Assembly (NCBI GenBank): GCA_963555705.1
Contig: OY743170.1
Location: forward strand, 12,315,096-12,379,095
Direction of reading: 5' to 3'
Length of the DNA stretch: 64,000 nt
From: Ligustrum vulgare
Taxonomy: Eukaryota; Streptophyta; Magnoliopsida; Lamiales; Oleaceae
The notes below the pieces were generated by a model. It was not told the origin of the DNA. It worked only from the letters and a program-made list of their open reading frames with translations, and did no database searches. Each line of letters begins with the position of its first letter. Within the stretch, counting starts at the first letter, position 1. Positions 33,748 through 44,818 of this stretch are shown in pieces. Both the position numbers and the translations under genes were made by a program.

Positions 33748-34340
33748 TAGTTCCCTGCCTGTACGGTGGAGAAAAGGTTTTTCAATCAAATGAGTGTAAG
33801 AGGAAGAATATAAATTTGGGCTGAATTTTTATTTAATTTTTTTTTTCAAAATTCAGCCTCTTGATTTTATTAGGCTTATTACAGCCAAAGTAAAATGCTT
33901 TTGCATTTGGACTTTCCAAATTCAATGCAATCATGCTTGAATATTTATCTAAACAACACATGTATAAAGTAAACGAAAAATATCAAAAGAAGGTCACTTA
34001 ATCACCTTAGTTTACTTAGGATTTATTTTCTTTTATTGCAGGTGGAAGTGTCCCGGTTTCTCGTGACGTCAATGTGCCCAAAAATCTTACATCTATCCAT
34101 TCATTAAATAAATTATACTTTTAATTCAAAAACACATTCAATATTCTTTTAATACAAACAAAACTCCTAATCGATGTCAAAACTTCAATTTGATTCACGA
34201 AAACAACTCAAAAGTGACGTTAGGCCAAGTCAAACACTTATCATACCATATTCGAAACAAAAGATCAAATTTCAATGCAAATTAGAACGTTTTCTTATCT
34301 TTTTAATTCAAACTCAAACTGATGCAGACATCACATCTTT

Positions 34341-34617
34341 TGTTGGGCCTTTATTGGACCGTTTATATTTTATTGGGTTTGTATTTGGGTTGGCCCAAGT
34401 CCATTTAAAAGTTATGATTGCCTCGTTAAAAGTTATGTGCTTGTAACGAATTGAAAACGAAGTGGATTATGGTGAAGGAAGGAATTATTGAGGCAATTGC
34501 CCACCTTTTCCCCCATCTCCTCTTTCTTCTGTCGGTTCTCCCTCTCTTCCTCCTCTTCTCTTCTTGCTTCTTCTACTTCTTGCTCTAAAATTATATTTCT
34601 CTATTGATCCTACATCA
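34341..34617 (+). repeat. orphan LTR
   Basis: It starts TGTTGGGCC and ends CTACATCA, four bases before a Met-tRNA primer-binding site. Length 277 bp. No gag or pol follows and no partner LTR was seen, so it is the 5' end of a deleted or very small (TRIM/SMART-like) element. Confidence 0.55.
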
Positions 34618-34621
34618 AATT

Positions 34622-34633
34622 TGGTATCAGAGC
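34622..34633 (+). promoter_or_regulatory. primer-binding site after the orphan LTR
   Basis: TGGTATCAGAGC is complementary to the 3' end of initiator tRNA-Met. Confidence 0.8.
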
Positions 34634-35899
34634 TAAACCTGAATTGTCATTTTCCCAGCACCCCAAAACATGCATATCTCTTGCTCCATACTTAGTCACC
34701 ATATTCTTCAACCCTCACCCAACAGTAACCACCACGCCACTAACGCAGCCCATTCCGATCATTCTATAACCCATAAACAAAACTTTACCTTCCTCAAAGA
34801 GCCATACTCAGCAACCCATCTAATTCCATGACCACCACTAAATACTTCCAGTAGAAAGACCTTCATACAAAACAAAACCACCCACTCCAAATTGACCCGA
34901 CCGCTCCAACCGCCATATTCTGTAACATCACCGACTCACACCCGAGAAGAAGAGGAGGCAGATTCGAAAACCCTAGTTCCGTTGCAGTGAAAAAAAAATA
35001 TATTGTAGAAGTTATTACAGCCGCAGTTACCTGAAGACAGCACCGTCGTCGGCCCTTGCTTCACTCTCCAGCCGCCGATCTCACCAACGACGCAGTTATC
35101 TCCACTAGCCGGCAGCCCAGGAATTTACGAATTTGCGACCGTCCCCTTTTCCAAATTTGCCTTCGTGTAATTGGATCATCCAGTAATTGGTTATAGTCGG
35201 GTGTTTATGTTGGATATTGGGCTCGGTTTATTTGTGGAGGTAATTACGTGGAAAAAAGGGTAAATGCATGTGAAATATATAAAATATTTTAAGAAATACT
35301 ATAATAGTGTGAAATTACATAAAATAATACTAATAAATCCATAAAATAAACTTAGAAATACTGATTGTATAACTTTCCTGAATTAAACATTTGTAACTAA
35401 AATATGATTTTAATACCAAATTTCACGCAGCTCATTAATTTCTTTATAGCCGCTATGATAATGTCTAAATGGAAATACGTTCAACATGACGTACGATATC
35501 ACCACTTCACAATGCGAGGCCTCTTTCGCAGTTTGATTCTATCCCAATTTACAATCAGAAATTCGGTCTACATGTTGTATTCATCAAATTCTTTTCGGTA
35601 AGATTCGTTACACGGTGGGTCACTGTTTTGTATCTCAGCCGTGAGATTGCGTGCAGTGGGTTGATTATTGAGATTATGTTTCTTTAATGAGTTAGATAGT
35701 TTTTTGGTTTCATTCCTTCTTGACGCGCTAGAAATTTTTACAGCTCTCTGATTTCGAAATTCAGGAATCTTCTTTTTCTAATTTGGAATCTCGCAATCAT
35801 TGTTCTTATGTCAATTTGAGTGTTATCTCACAATATTAGATTGTATCTGACTGCTATTTGTCCTATGATTGCTCATAAATTGGAAACATGTAACTGATT
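34634..35899. other. unassigned, no gene supported
   Basis: It begins as the leader of the LTR element. No retroelement protein is readable. Pyrimidine-rich and GC-richer stretches near 34840-35130 resemble a gene leader, but no exon could be defended. Confidence 0.35.
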
Positions 35900-36090
35900 T
35901 CATCCCAAAAGATGTTTGGTAATATGAAATATTTAGGTTTTTTTTTTTTTTTTTTTTTTTTATTATGGATGTGTGGTTTAAAAATATTTAAAAAGTCAAA
36001 ATTTGTAGGCTTGACTAAGAATGGATAGTTGAAATTGAGTTTGAAAAATTGTGATGAAATTTTTACCTTTACCAAACAAGTTCTAAACCT
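35900..36090. mobile_element. MITE remnant related to 9178-9353
   Basis: TAGGCTTGACTAAGAATGGATAG with GTGTGGTT and a GTTTGGTAA / TTACCAAAC pair near the ends resembles the Tourist-like MITE at 9178. An internal poly-T (about 35939-35960) is present. Exact ends and target duplication are not clear. Confidence 0.4.
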
Positions 36091-36522
36091 CTCTAATTGG
36101 GTTATGATCCCCAACATGCCTTCACCTTGTAGCTTTAATTTCTGGGTTATCAGACCAAACATGTTTTCATCTACTTTACTTTTACCCCCTAAATGCCACT
36201 AATATGGTTTTAACATGTCTGATTTCATAATTCAAAAGTATCCACTTCTGAAGTGCTATTGATTTTAGAAACATTCCTTCGAAATTTGGGGAAAGTGGAT
36301 AGTTAATACATGGATTTTAGAATGGCTTATTTGATGGAGTGATTTGTGTGTTCAACTTAATCAATTGACTAAATCGTATGTTTTGAGTTTTAATTTTTAC
36401 TTTAAAAAATGCAGTAAAATTGGATTAAAAAATATTGACAAATATTGTATGAATAAATATAAAAGAAGAGGTAATACATGTAATTACCTCAAATTACATC
36501 AGCTACCTCAATTTTGAGAAAA

Positions 36523-36902
36523 CTAGTTTCACACCCGTGCAATGCACGAACATATTTCATTGACAAAATCATTTAATTAATTTCCAAAATTCTACTTAAA
36601 AAAATCCTAATGTTTCTTTCAAGTAATGAAATTAAAATTTGATTTTTAGATTATGAACATCTAGTGCCTCCACCAAGAGGTCCAATATATCAACTCATGT
36701 CATTAGTGTAGGAGAGGCATTAAACAATTTGAATGGCCAAACTTGAAAAACATATGCATACGTTTGGATAGTCAAGTATTCACTCAAAAGGAATCTCTAA
36801 TTCATCGCTAATTACAACAGGAATGCACCCACTAACAATTGCGTCAATCAATCTAGCTGATGAAGGGGTTTCACTAGCTGGATTAAGGCAAAATATAGAC
36901 CT
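36523..36902 (-). mobile_element. Helitron 3' end (minus) with adjoining gene fragment; 5' end not found
   Basis: Read on the minus strand, CGTGCATTGCACG (5-bp stem, loop ATT) is followed by GGTGTGAAA and CTAG, then T: a canonical Helitron 3' end, with CTAG at 36523-36526. It belongs to the same terminal class as the ends at 3124 and 6795. The right limit given is only the end of the GT47 fragment on the same strand. Confidence 0.45.
36740..36902 (-). pseudogene. exostosin-family glycosyltransferase (GT47) exon fragment
   Basis: The minus-strand frame SIFCLNPASETPSSARLIDA, IVSGCIPVVISDELEIPFE, stop, ILDYPN.. matches the conserved core of plant GT47 exostosin proteins (usual FCL.PAGDTPSSARLFDAI, then GCIPVIVSDELELPFEGILDY). 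These are Golgi enzymes making wall polysaccharides. A TGA replaces the Gly codon after PFE while homology continues beyond it, so the fragment is a pseudogene. An acceptor-like GAGCAG lies just upstream. No other GT47 exon was recognised nearby. It may have been captured by the Helitron whose 3' end is at 36523. Confidence 0.65.
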
Positions 36903-37034
36903 GCTCACCAATGAAGAAATTGCATAGATCAGGAAAACATTTTTTTTATTGACTATGATGCTAAAATCAGACTGCCAAATACCTAGCAATACTTGCACTG
37001 CTTGGTCATCAACAACTATGTTATTGACCATCAA

Positions 37035-40000
37035 CTGTTGCAGCTAGGCTAGCCATTCATTTGAAAGACTTGGTACTACTCGTTGATTTTTCTGCTAAAG
37101 ATGAATTCATCACTGTAATCAAGCAAAATGATAGTGACTTGGATAAGTAATGAAAACATATGTAACAAATGAATCAAATAAAGGATGGACACGATGATTA
37201 AAAAGGTTCAATCAAGTACCAGGGCTTTTATAAGGTGAGCAATAAGCATCAAGAAAAACCAATAAAATAACTCAAAAAAATGCAGAGAAAGTACTGGATA
37301 CGACTAATTGATAGGCACACACAATACCAAGAATAGAAGGAAAGGGGCCTGGTCGTTTCTATGTCCCCAGTTGCATTTGGTAGACAGTCAAAGTAAACCA
37401 TAAACCAACTTGTAGAATTCAACAACCAGACGTGTACTTGTAGAATTAGCTTGCAAAAATCTAAACAGAGGAAGAAGCAGAGATAAAAGAAATAAAATAG
37501 AAGAAAAGGGAACAATAACCATAAATGAAAAGGGCATAAAAAATATCACAGAAATAATGCATGTTTGTGATTCCTAGAAATAGCTACGTTTTAAATTTTA
37601 CTTAGTTACCGTGAAAACATCTCCTGCATAATTAGTTGTTCAATTATATGTTTGGTATCACTCTTCCTCACTCTAGAATGAGTCCATGTCTAGATTGTAT
37701 CACTTCCGATGAAGCCCATTGTCATCAAGAACAATAAATACACATTTAACTATAATTGTTTGATTATGATAATAAAATAAAATAAAAAATAGAATTGAGG
37801 TTTCTATAGCGTTATTATTATTACATACTTTACAACACCTTTAAAGGACAAATAACAGTATATAAAACAACCGTATCAATCAGGCAAACTTGCGTTATAG
37901 CTAATGTACATTACAGAGGAAATCTAAGATGCTAATACACGCTCATGGATGCTCATGATTTTTTTAAAATAAGACATGGACACAGATTTAAATTCTTTGA
38001 ATTTAAAATTTAATGTCTCTAAGGGCATGTGGTTTGTAAGACCCATTTCATGTAGTGCCCAATGTGATACATATTGTACATGGACACACTACCCTAAAAG
38101 AAGCCTCCATGTGTCATAGGAGAAAACATTTCTAAGAATGAAAAATTTGTGCGAAGTGTCTGGTATAACTTAGATCTCAATAGCTCCGTCTAAATCATTA
38201 CTCACAAATAAACATTTACGAGCAATGTACAAAGAAGAATGCTAAAGAAAAGCAGTTAATTGTTCTCAAATCCAGTAGCAACCTAAAGGGTAGATTGTAC
38301 GTGGATATTGTTGGTATGACTTGCCTTGCCCTTCCTCTACACCAAATTCCTAAAAAGAATTAAAGCCAATACTAAGCCCAGTCAAAATTAGTTAGGACAA
38401 TTTTGTACCAAAAATTTCAGATCAACTTCTTTCATGGCATCATTATGAGGTTCAATATTAAGGATGACAATATGATAATGCTAATTTAGGTTCCATGAAA
38501 TTTTTTGTTATCAGGCACACCCTTAGAGATAGTTACCAATAACTATAATTGCATATTTCAAAAAACCATGGATGGTATTAATAAGATGAAGCTTCTTTAA
38601 TAGATAGAATATTAGCAACAAAAAGTGCAAACAAAGTTTACGAATAATAAGATGGAAATCAAGTCTATTAACAAAAAATGAAACAAACCAACTGGAAAGA
38701 CTGTTGTGGCCCGATTAAAATATCTCAAAGCTTATCATTTTGAACAGTATATCATGACTTAAATTAAACCAGTGCATACATCAAGATCAAATTAGGCTAA
38801 GATAAAATAAATGTCTATAGAAACCACTTTTTAATCACGTACATACATTTTTTCAAACCAATTTTCAAAAGACATTTATAAATTCTATCGGAGCCACCAA
38901 ACAAGCCCTTAAACTATTTGATTTCAGTATAGTTCAAAAATCGTCTAGATCGAACTACGTTATCCTAATTAATGGAATAGATACAAATCATGATCCTAAA
39001 AATGCTGCAAGTAGGGAAATTTAAATCACTTCAAAAGCTGAAGAATCAAGATGGAACAATCAAATTAATTTAAACGAATTTTGTTAGATATGGGGTTTCA
39101 ACTTAATAGGTTAACCCTATTGGAAATAGTGACTCAAGAGCCCTTACATGCTGATTAATATTTTTTTAATTAAATGGTATGAATCGTAACCTTAATAAAT
39201 TTTAGTAACATTAACTACGGGGTACATACATACTGGAGAAAATGGAAATCATAAAAGAATGTCAACCCGGAAGTTTTCGATATACTCGCTAGTTTGTTTT
39301 ATCTAATCACAAAAGACATACCTTAGCTGTCGCCATGGAAATCTTGGGATCATTAGGATAATCATCTTCGTTAAACTCCAAACGATCTCTTCAAAATTCA
39401 ACTGGGAGGCCAATACCCATACCAAATTAGATATTCAAAATTTTATACAGATGACAGTAAATTTTGAAAGAGAATAAATATAAGCCAATTTGTAGCATAG
39501 CATATATCAAGATTTATGACACACGTAAAAAAATGGTGTTATAGAAGCAGCATAGAGTGATTTTATGCCCATAAGAAACATGGAGGAGATTCAAGGATAA
39601 TGTGCTTCTGCTTGAAATTTTTTTATCTTCATATGCATAAATATTTAATGTCATAAAAAGTGGTACTACTTTGTTTTACAAATTGCAGAGTAACATGGCT
39701 TCTTAGAGTGGAGTCAAAGAATCTAAGAAGATCTAATCTTACAATGGATATATAGATTGAATATGCACATCAACGCGAAACAGCTTGCACTCTTCAGTAA
39801 ATATTTGAGATTGTTTCTCAGCTATGGCGTATATTAATTGTATGTCTCTTACCAATAAATATATGGAAATTAGTACCCTTGATGTAGTTTAGAAGTGTTA
39901 GATGCAGCCATTGTAGTGAAAATGAATCTTCCCTACAAATGAAAAGGCACAATTAATACATACTGCCAAAGGAAAAATAAAAGAGAGGAATAGAAATATC

Positions 40001-40118
40001 TGTTGTCACTCGCCAGTGGCCAATCGTCGAGTTACCGTCTGGATTGCCGCCGGGAGTAGCAAAATAGTAGCCAGAGAAATGATTCCCACAAAGAAGATGT
40101 AAAGCTAGCATGACATCA
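37035..40118. other. long stretch without a recognised gene
   Basis: No exon could be assigned. A weak exon-like piece (39328-39390, minus, reading LEFNEDDYPNDPKISMATAK before GTATGT) was seen without family identity. Confidence 0.4.
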
Positions 40119-40340
40119 AGTAACTCGAGAACTTTGAATTCAATTTCGGGTTCGAATTCTCCACATTAGGAGCGGCAGGAGCCTCGTTTTTCACTAACCC
40201 AAAATTCCATTGACCCAAAATCAGATCTGTGACTCGAGAACTTGGAATTCAAATTCGGGTTAGAATTCTCCACATTAGGAGCGGCAGCAGCCTCGATTTT
40301 CACTGACATGTAATTCCATTGAGACCCAAAATCAGATCCG
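40119..40340 (-). repeat. 110-bp tandem duplication, possibly in former coding sequence
   Basis: Two copies (about 40119-40228 and 40229-40340) share ACTCGAGAACTT, ATTCTCCACATTAGGAGCGG and CCAAAATCAGATC. On the minus strand each copy, in its own frame, reads a similar peptide (GQWN...VK.EA.AAPNVENSNP.LNSKFSS), which suggests the unit was once coding. The product was not recognised. Confidence 0.6.
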
Positions 40341-40604
40341 AGCTTTAGATCCTCATCATCAGGAGAGCTCGTTGTGTTGGTATAATTGTTGTGGGAAAAA
40401 ATGCATCTAGCAAGTGGAAACGACTCAAATTGAAACTGAAGAAGAGTAGAAGATTAATCAGTATCTGTGAGAGGGAGAGAGAAGTTTGAAAAGGTATGAT
40501 ACAGAAACCCACAATACAACCCCAATAACCACTAAACTGCCCGCCACTTTGAGTCCCACTGTACAGTAACCGTTTTCTACGGGTAAAATATAGGGGAAAA
40601 AAAG

Positions 40605-41463
40605 TTAAAATGCAAAAATCAAATGGGCAAAAATTTACAGCGTGATTCTCAAAGCAAAAATCACACAAAATCGTTTGTACTGAATTGACTGGTTGCACAC
40701 TCATGCTGTCTATTTTATTTGTCAAAGCATCCAACTTAGCATTTAATGTTGTAATCTCACTAACTGCAACAATTCCCCCAGACTTTGGTGTAGCTCTATT
40801 TGAGTACCACTGGTAACTGTTCGCAGCCATCTTCTCAAGAATCTCAGATGATTCTTCATATGTCATATCCATTACAGATCCTCCAGCTGCTGAGTCTGCA
40901 TACTTTTTATTTTCATTCATCAACCCATTGTAGAATGTTTGAACTAGTATCCAATCAACGATTCCATGTGTAGGACACTGTCTGATGAGCTCGTTGAACC
41001 TTTCCCAAGCCTCAAAAATTAATTCCCCAAGCTGTTGACTGAATGATAAAATCTCACGCTTTAGCTTTGACATGCGGCCAGGTGGGAAAAATTTATCTAC
41101 AAATTTCTGGCTCATAACTTCAAAAGTGGGGATTGTGTGTAGGGGCAAAGAGTAAAACCAGGCTTTTGCTTTGCCCGCCAAATAGAATGAGAATAACTTT
41201 AATTTCACGGCGTCATCTAAAACTCCATTCATGCGTTGCATATCACATAGTTCCAAAAATGTCCGAAGATGCGCATGAGGATCTTCAGATGGCAATCCAT
41301 GAAAAACGCACGAATTTTGGATCAAGGATGTCAAGGAAGTCTTGATCTCAAAATTATTAGCACGGATTCCAGGAGGTACAATGCAGGTGCCAATGCTCCC
41401 CACAGGAGGAACCATGTAGTCTCGCAAAACATGTCTTCCATGATTTTGTTGCTGTCCATTCAC
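40605..41463 (-). pseudogene. gag: Ty3/gypsy gag, truncated (element G1)
   Basis: The minus-strand frame runs from MNGQQQNHGRHVLRDYMVPP through the retrotransposon gag domain (FHGLPSEDPHAHLRTFLELC, AKAWFYSLP, KFFPPGRMSKLKREILSFSQ, FNELIRQCPTHGI, FYNGLMNENKKYADSAAGG) and then a linker (TLNAKLDALTNKIDSMSV) to the first part of a zinc knuckle (CDFCFENHAVNFCPF). At about 40605 homology stops and unrelated sequence follows, so the rest of the knuckle and all of pol are deleted. Class: Athila/Tat-like gypsy, from the gag pattern and the Asp-tRNA primer site to its right. Confidence 0.8.
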
Positions 41464-41741
41464 AGCTGCTGGCAGATTTTGTTGATTTTCCTGATTATCC
41501 TAAATTCTATCATCTGCCATGGCTAAGTCTGTTTGTTGATTCGCTTCCAACTGTTGTCTACGCATCTGTTGAAATGTTCGTTCAATTTCAGTATCAAAAG
41601 GAAGCAAATCAAATGACTTAGTCATTCTTAACAAAAATTAAATAAAACAAAAATTAAAAACAAAAACTGAAAATTAATATAAAAATAAGCAAAATAAAGT
41701 TCAAAGTAAAATAAGAACTAATGTGTATCGATATTAATTAA

Positions 41742-41762
41742 CAGTCCCCGGCAACGGTGTCA
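41742..41762 (-). promoter_or_regulatory. primer-binding site of gypsy element G1 (Asp-tRNA type)
   Basis: On the minus strand TGACACCGTTGCCGGGGA differs at two bases from TGGCGCCGTTGCCGGGGA, which is complementary to the tRNA-Asp 3' end and used by Athila/Tat-type gypsy elements. Confidence 0.75.
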
Positions 41763-41768
41763 AAAACT

Positions 41769-43599
41769 TGTTCACTGATATCTCGCGATCCCCGCAAGTG
41801 TAAGGGTCGTGAGAAGTAATAAAGTGGACCTTAGAGTTCGGATTATCGTCCCACAGAGACTGCTATTAATTACCGAAATATTTTAGTTCTACGTTTTATT
41901 TGAACAGACAAGGAGAATTTGTGAATGTAAACTAAAACTAAGAAATTAAACCAAACAATTAAATTTGCGAATTTGTTTTTGTTTTAAAAACGATTGTAAG
42001 GTAGTTGGGATTCACGAATTCACCCAGTCAATTAAATCAATTCCAATTCCAGGTTCTATTTTCTAAATATGTGTTCGATCGAATTTACTAATTCAAATTG
42101 AGATTTCTCTCTCGAGTTTAAATCAATCCTACCTAAATAAGTCAACCTTGTATCTCTACAGCGGGTCCGAATATTCTTTATCTAGATGCATTACATGCAA
42201 GAATTCACACACGATCGCAATAATAACAAGAGTATATCTCTATCTCTCGTTCAATTACCGGATTTATTACCTAGATCTATGTTATTAACTCACCTCTCGG
42301 ATTATGAAAATAACACATGAAATCATGAAAGAGTGATCAGTTCATTCACGCATTTAATGCAATAATAAATCAACACATGCATTGAATCGTTAAAACAAGG
42401 AATATGAAATTAAAATAATTAACTAGGCTACATCGTTTATACCAACATTAAATTTAGCTACACATCATATTTAAATAGCAAAAATAAAATATAATGACGT
42501 TCATTGAAAATAATAAGGAAGAATAGAAAGATTGCACCAATTATCAATTCTTCAAGTATCTCCAAGTCTCGCCCCTTTGCAATGCTCTGATCTTCCAAGA
42601 ATTTGACGTGAAAAGCTCTATTGTAACTCGTTCTATGGAGAGGCATAGAGATGGCAAAAAAACCCGACCCGAACCCGCCCCTAATGGGGCGAAAAAAATC
42701 CGCCCCGCGGGGCGGGTACGGGTTTGGTTGTCCCGACCCGAACCCGACCCGATTAAATAAATTAATAAAAATTAATAAGGAAAAAAATAAAAAAATACCG
42801 AAAAAATAAAAAAAAAATTAAACGGGGCGGGTAGGTTGACCCGCCCCGACCCGAAATTCGCGGGTCGCGGGGTGGGTTTGGAATTGAAAAAATTTTGCGG
42901 GGCGGGGCACGGGTCGGGGGGACCCGACCCGAACCCGCCCCATTGCCATCACTAGAGAGGCAAAGGTCCAGATTTCGTGTCTCATGTATTGTATATGTGG
43001 GTTTTGGAGAAAACCTAGGTCAAAAAGCCCAAAGCCTATTAAAAATCGCGAGAAAAATTTGATCTGCGACCCAGTCGGATAACCGAGCGATCGCGTGGTG
43101 GAAACTCTAGCGATCGCGCGGTAGACACTAAAACTCTCGGGTTATAAATTCAAGGCATCTAGCGATCGCGCAATAGACATTTGGCGATCGCATAATGTGA
43201 AATTTCCATCTTTTCGCGATCGGGTAAGTTGGTCCCTACCTTTTTATTGCCGCCTTGACCCTTAACTTCTGGTTGTTTCGATTTAGTCCCGAACTTTATA
43301 TTCTTCTCGATTTTCCTGTTTAAGCTCTCAATTCCTTAAATTGGGTCCTCCAACCTCTGATTCGTTCATTTTGGCACATTGCATCTTTCCGGTTGACGTT
43401 ACTAACTTATCAATTGCTCGTTTTAGCTTCAATTAGCATCCAATTGTATCAATTCTCCATTAATTTCTTCATTCTTCATCTTTTGGGATATTTTCTGCAA
43501 AGTAACAATTAAACACAAATTAAAGAGCATATATTCTTAAAATGACAATAATTTCTTCTAATTTAGACATACAGATAAGTATCTAAAATACACTTATCA
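41769..43599 (-). repeat. 5' LTR of gypsy element G1 (with a MITE inside)
   Basis: On the minus strand it starts TGATAAGTGTATTTTAGATAC at 43599 and ends GTGAACA before the primer-binding site. It contains a cluster of four exact GCGATCGC words (43087-43191) and a 309-bp MITE with its target duplication at 42638-42962. No second LTR of G1 is present in the window. Confidence 0.6.
42646..42954. mobile_element. hAT-type MITE rich in GGGTCGGG/CCCGACCC
   Basis: Ends TAGAGATGGCAA and, inverted, TAGTGATGGCAA, with a perfect 8-bp target duplication GAGAGGCA on each side (42638-42645 and 42955-42962). The arms are built from CCCGACCCGAACCCGCCCC and its complement, so the element can fold on itself. 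It encodes nothing. It is inserted in the G1 LTR. Confidence 0.88.
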
Positions 43600-44818
43600 A
43601 CTATGCATAAAATAAGTAAATAAATATGTGTAGAGATTTAATATGAGAGACAATCTTGTTCTCGGGTCCGGTTATGTCCCCAATTATTGTTGTACTTTTT
43701 CCTTGTAATGTGTTCCTATCCCTAATTCAATTATCAATCGTAAATAATCGACAAGCTCTGATTATCCCTATTCTTCCTTATGTATATTGACTCAAAACAA
43801 GCTCTTTGAACCAATTCTAACCAGTGGACAATCGTAAACAAACTCTTAGGGTTTAATGCACGACTAGTATGAAAACTGAGAAGAAATAAATTGAATTGGA
43901 TTTTTAGTTTCACAAGTTCGAACTAATTAATCCAAGTCGAATAATTACTAAACATGCACAAGATTTATTTGCTACTAAAGTAAAGATTCAATGACAATTA
44001 CGGATCAAGAATCTAAACATAGCATATTCATGGATTCAAAGATCAATAATCCAATTGGTCAAATTAAACTATTAATCAAATAAACTCAATTGAACATTCA
44101 AAACACAATAATCCAACAATTGAAAGAAAGGGAAAAAATACAACGTTACTCGTTTGTAGGAAAAGAGAGATAACAATAAATGAATATACACAACTTCCCC
44201 TCGAACAAGACAAGGAAATTAGCCCATCAAAATTGTGGTGAATTCTTCAAGTTGATTCATGGATTCACCTTGTTGTTGATGCTCTTGTGCTTGAAGATTC
44301 CCAAGTATGCTCTCTTTTTTTTCCCTCAATTTTTCAGCCTCCTTTATGTGGTGATTTTCCTCTTTTTATAGCTCCAAAATCATGTCCTAGGGTTGCCCAT
44401 AAAATATGCCAAAGATAGCCTTTGATTCAGAATAGGAAAATATTCCACGTCAAAGTTACGGCCGTAAGTTTGGAAGTTACGGCCATAAGTGGTTCCCTGG
44501 TTATTTTTGTATTTTGGAGTTACGGTCGTAACTTTACAAGCTACAATCGTAAGTTGGTTTCTACAGATTTTCAACTTATGTCTATCATTGATTTACGACC
44601 ATAACTCTGAGGTGTTACAATCGTAAGTAAATTGCAGCCAAGGCCCCCCCAAACTTCAGTTTTAAGTGCATTTTGGTCATTTTTTCCTCTTTTCTCATTC
44701 TTTGTGATCATATACAACATAAAACATAAAATGCATTAAACAATACTTAATTAGGATCAAACCAATGACAAATTAGGACAACAAGTGAACCATACAAGTG
44801 CTAATAAACCACTTATCA
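43600..44818 (-). repeat. 3' LTR of gypsy element G2, truncated at its G1 junction
   Basis: On the minus strand it begins TGATAAGTGG at 44818 after the polypurine tract TTGTGGGGGGATT. It is homologous to 49978-51173. It ends abruptly at 43600, exactly where the G1 LTR starts, so about 170 bp of its 3' end are missing. TATA box CTATAAAAAGAGG at about 44361-44373. Confidence 0.75.

Noticed and set aside
37249..37515. 88-codon minus-strand frame rich in Phe/Leu/Tyr
   Set aside because: Composition follows from A-rich DNA; no conserved motif and no splice support.
40143..40160. GGTTCGAATTC, resembling a tRNA B box
   Set aside because: No acceptor stem, A box or cloverleaf can be drawn, and it lies in a tandem duplication with a coding-like reading.
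44640..44655. C run in the G2 LTR considered as a polypurine tract
   Set aside because: It lies inside the LTR, not at its edge; the tract at 44819 fits the LTR boundary.
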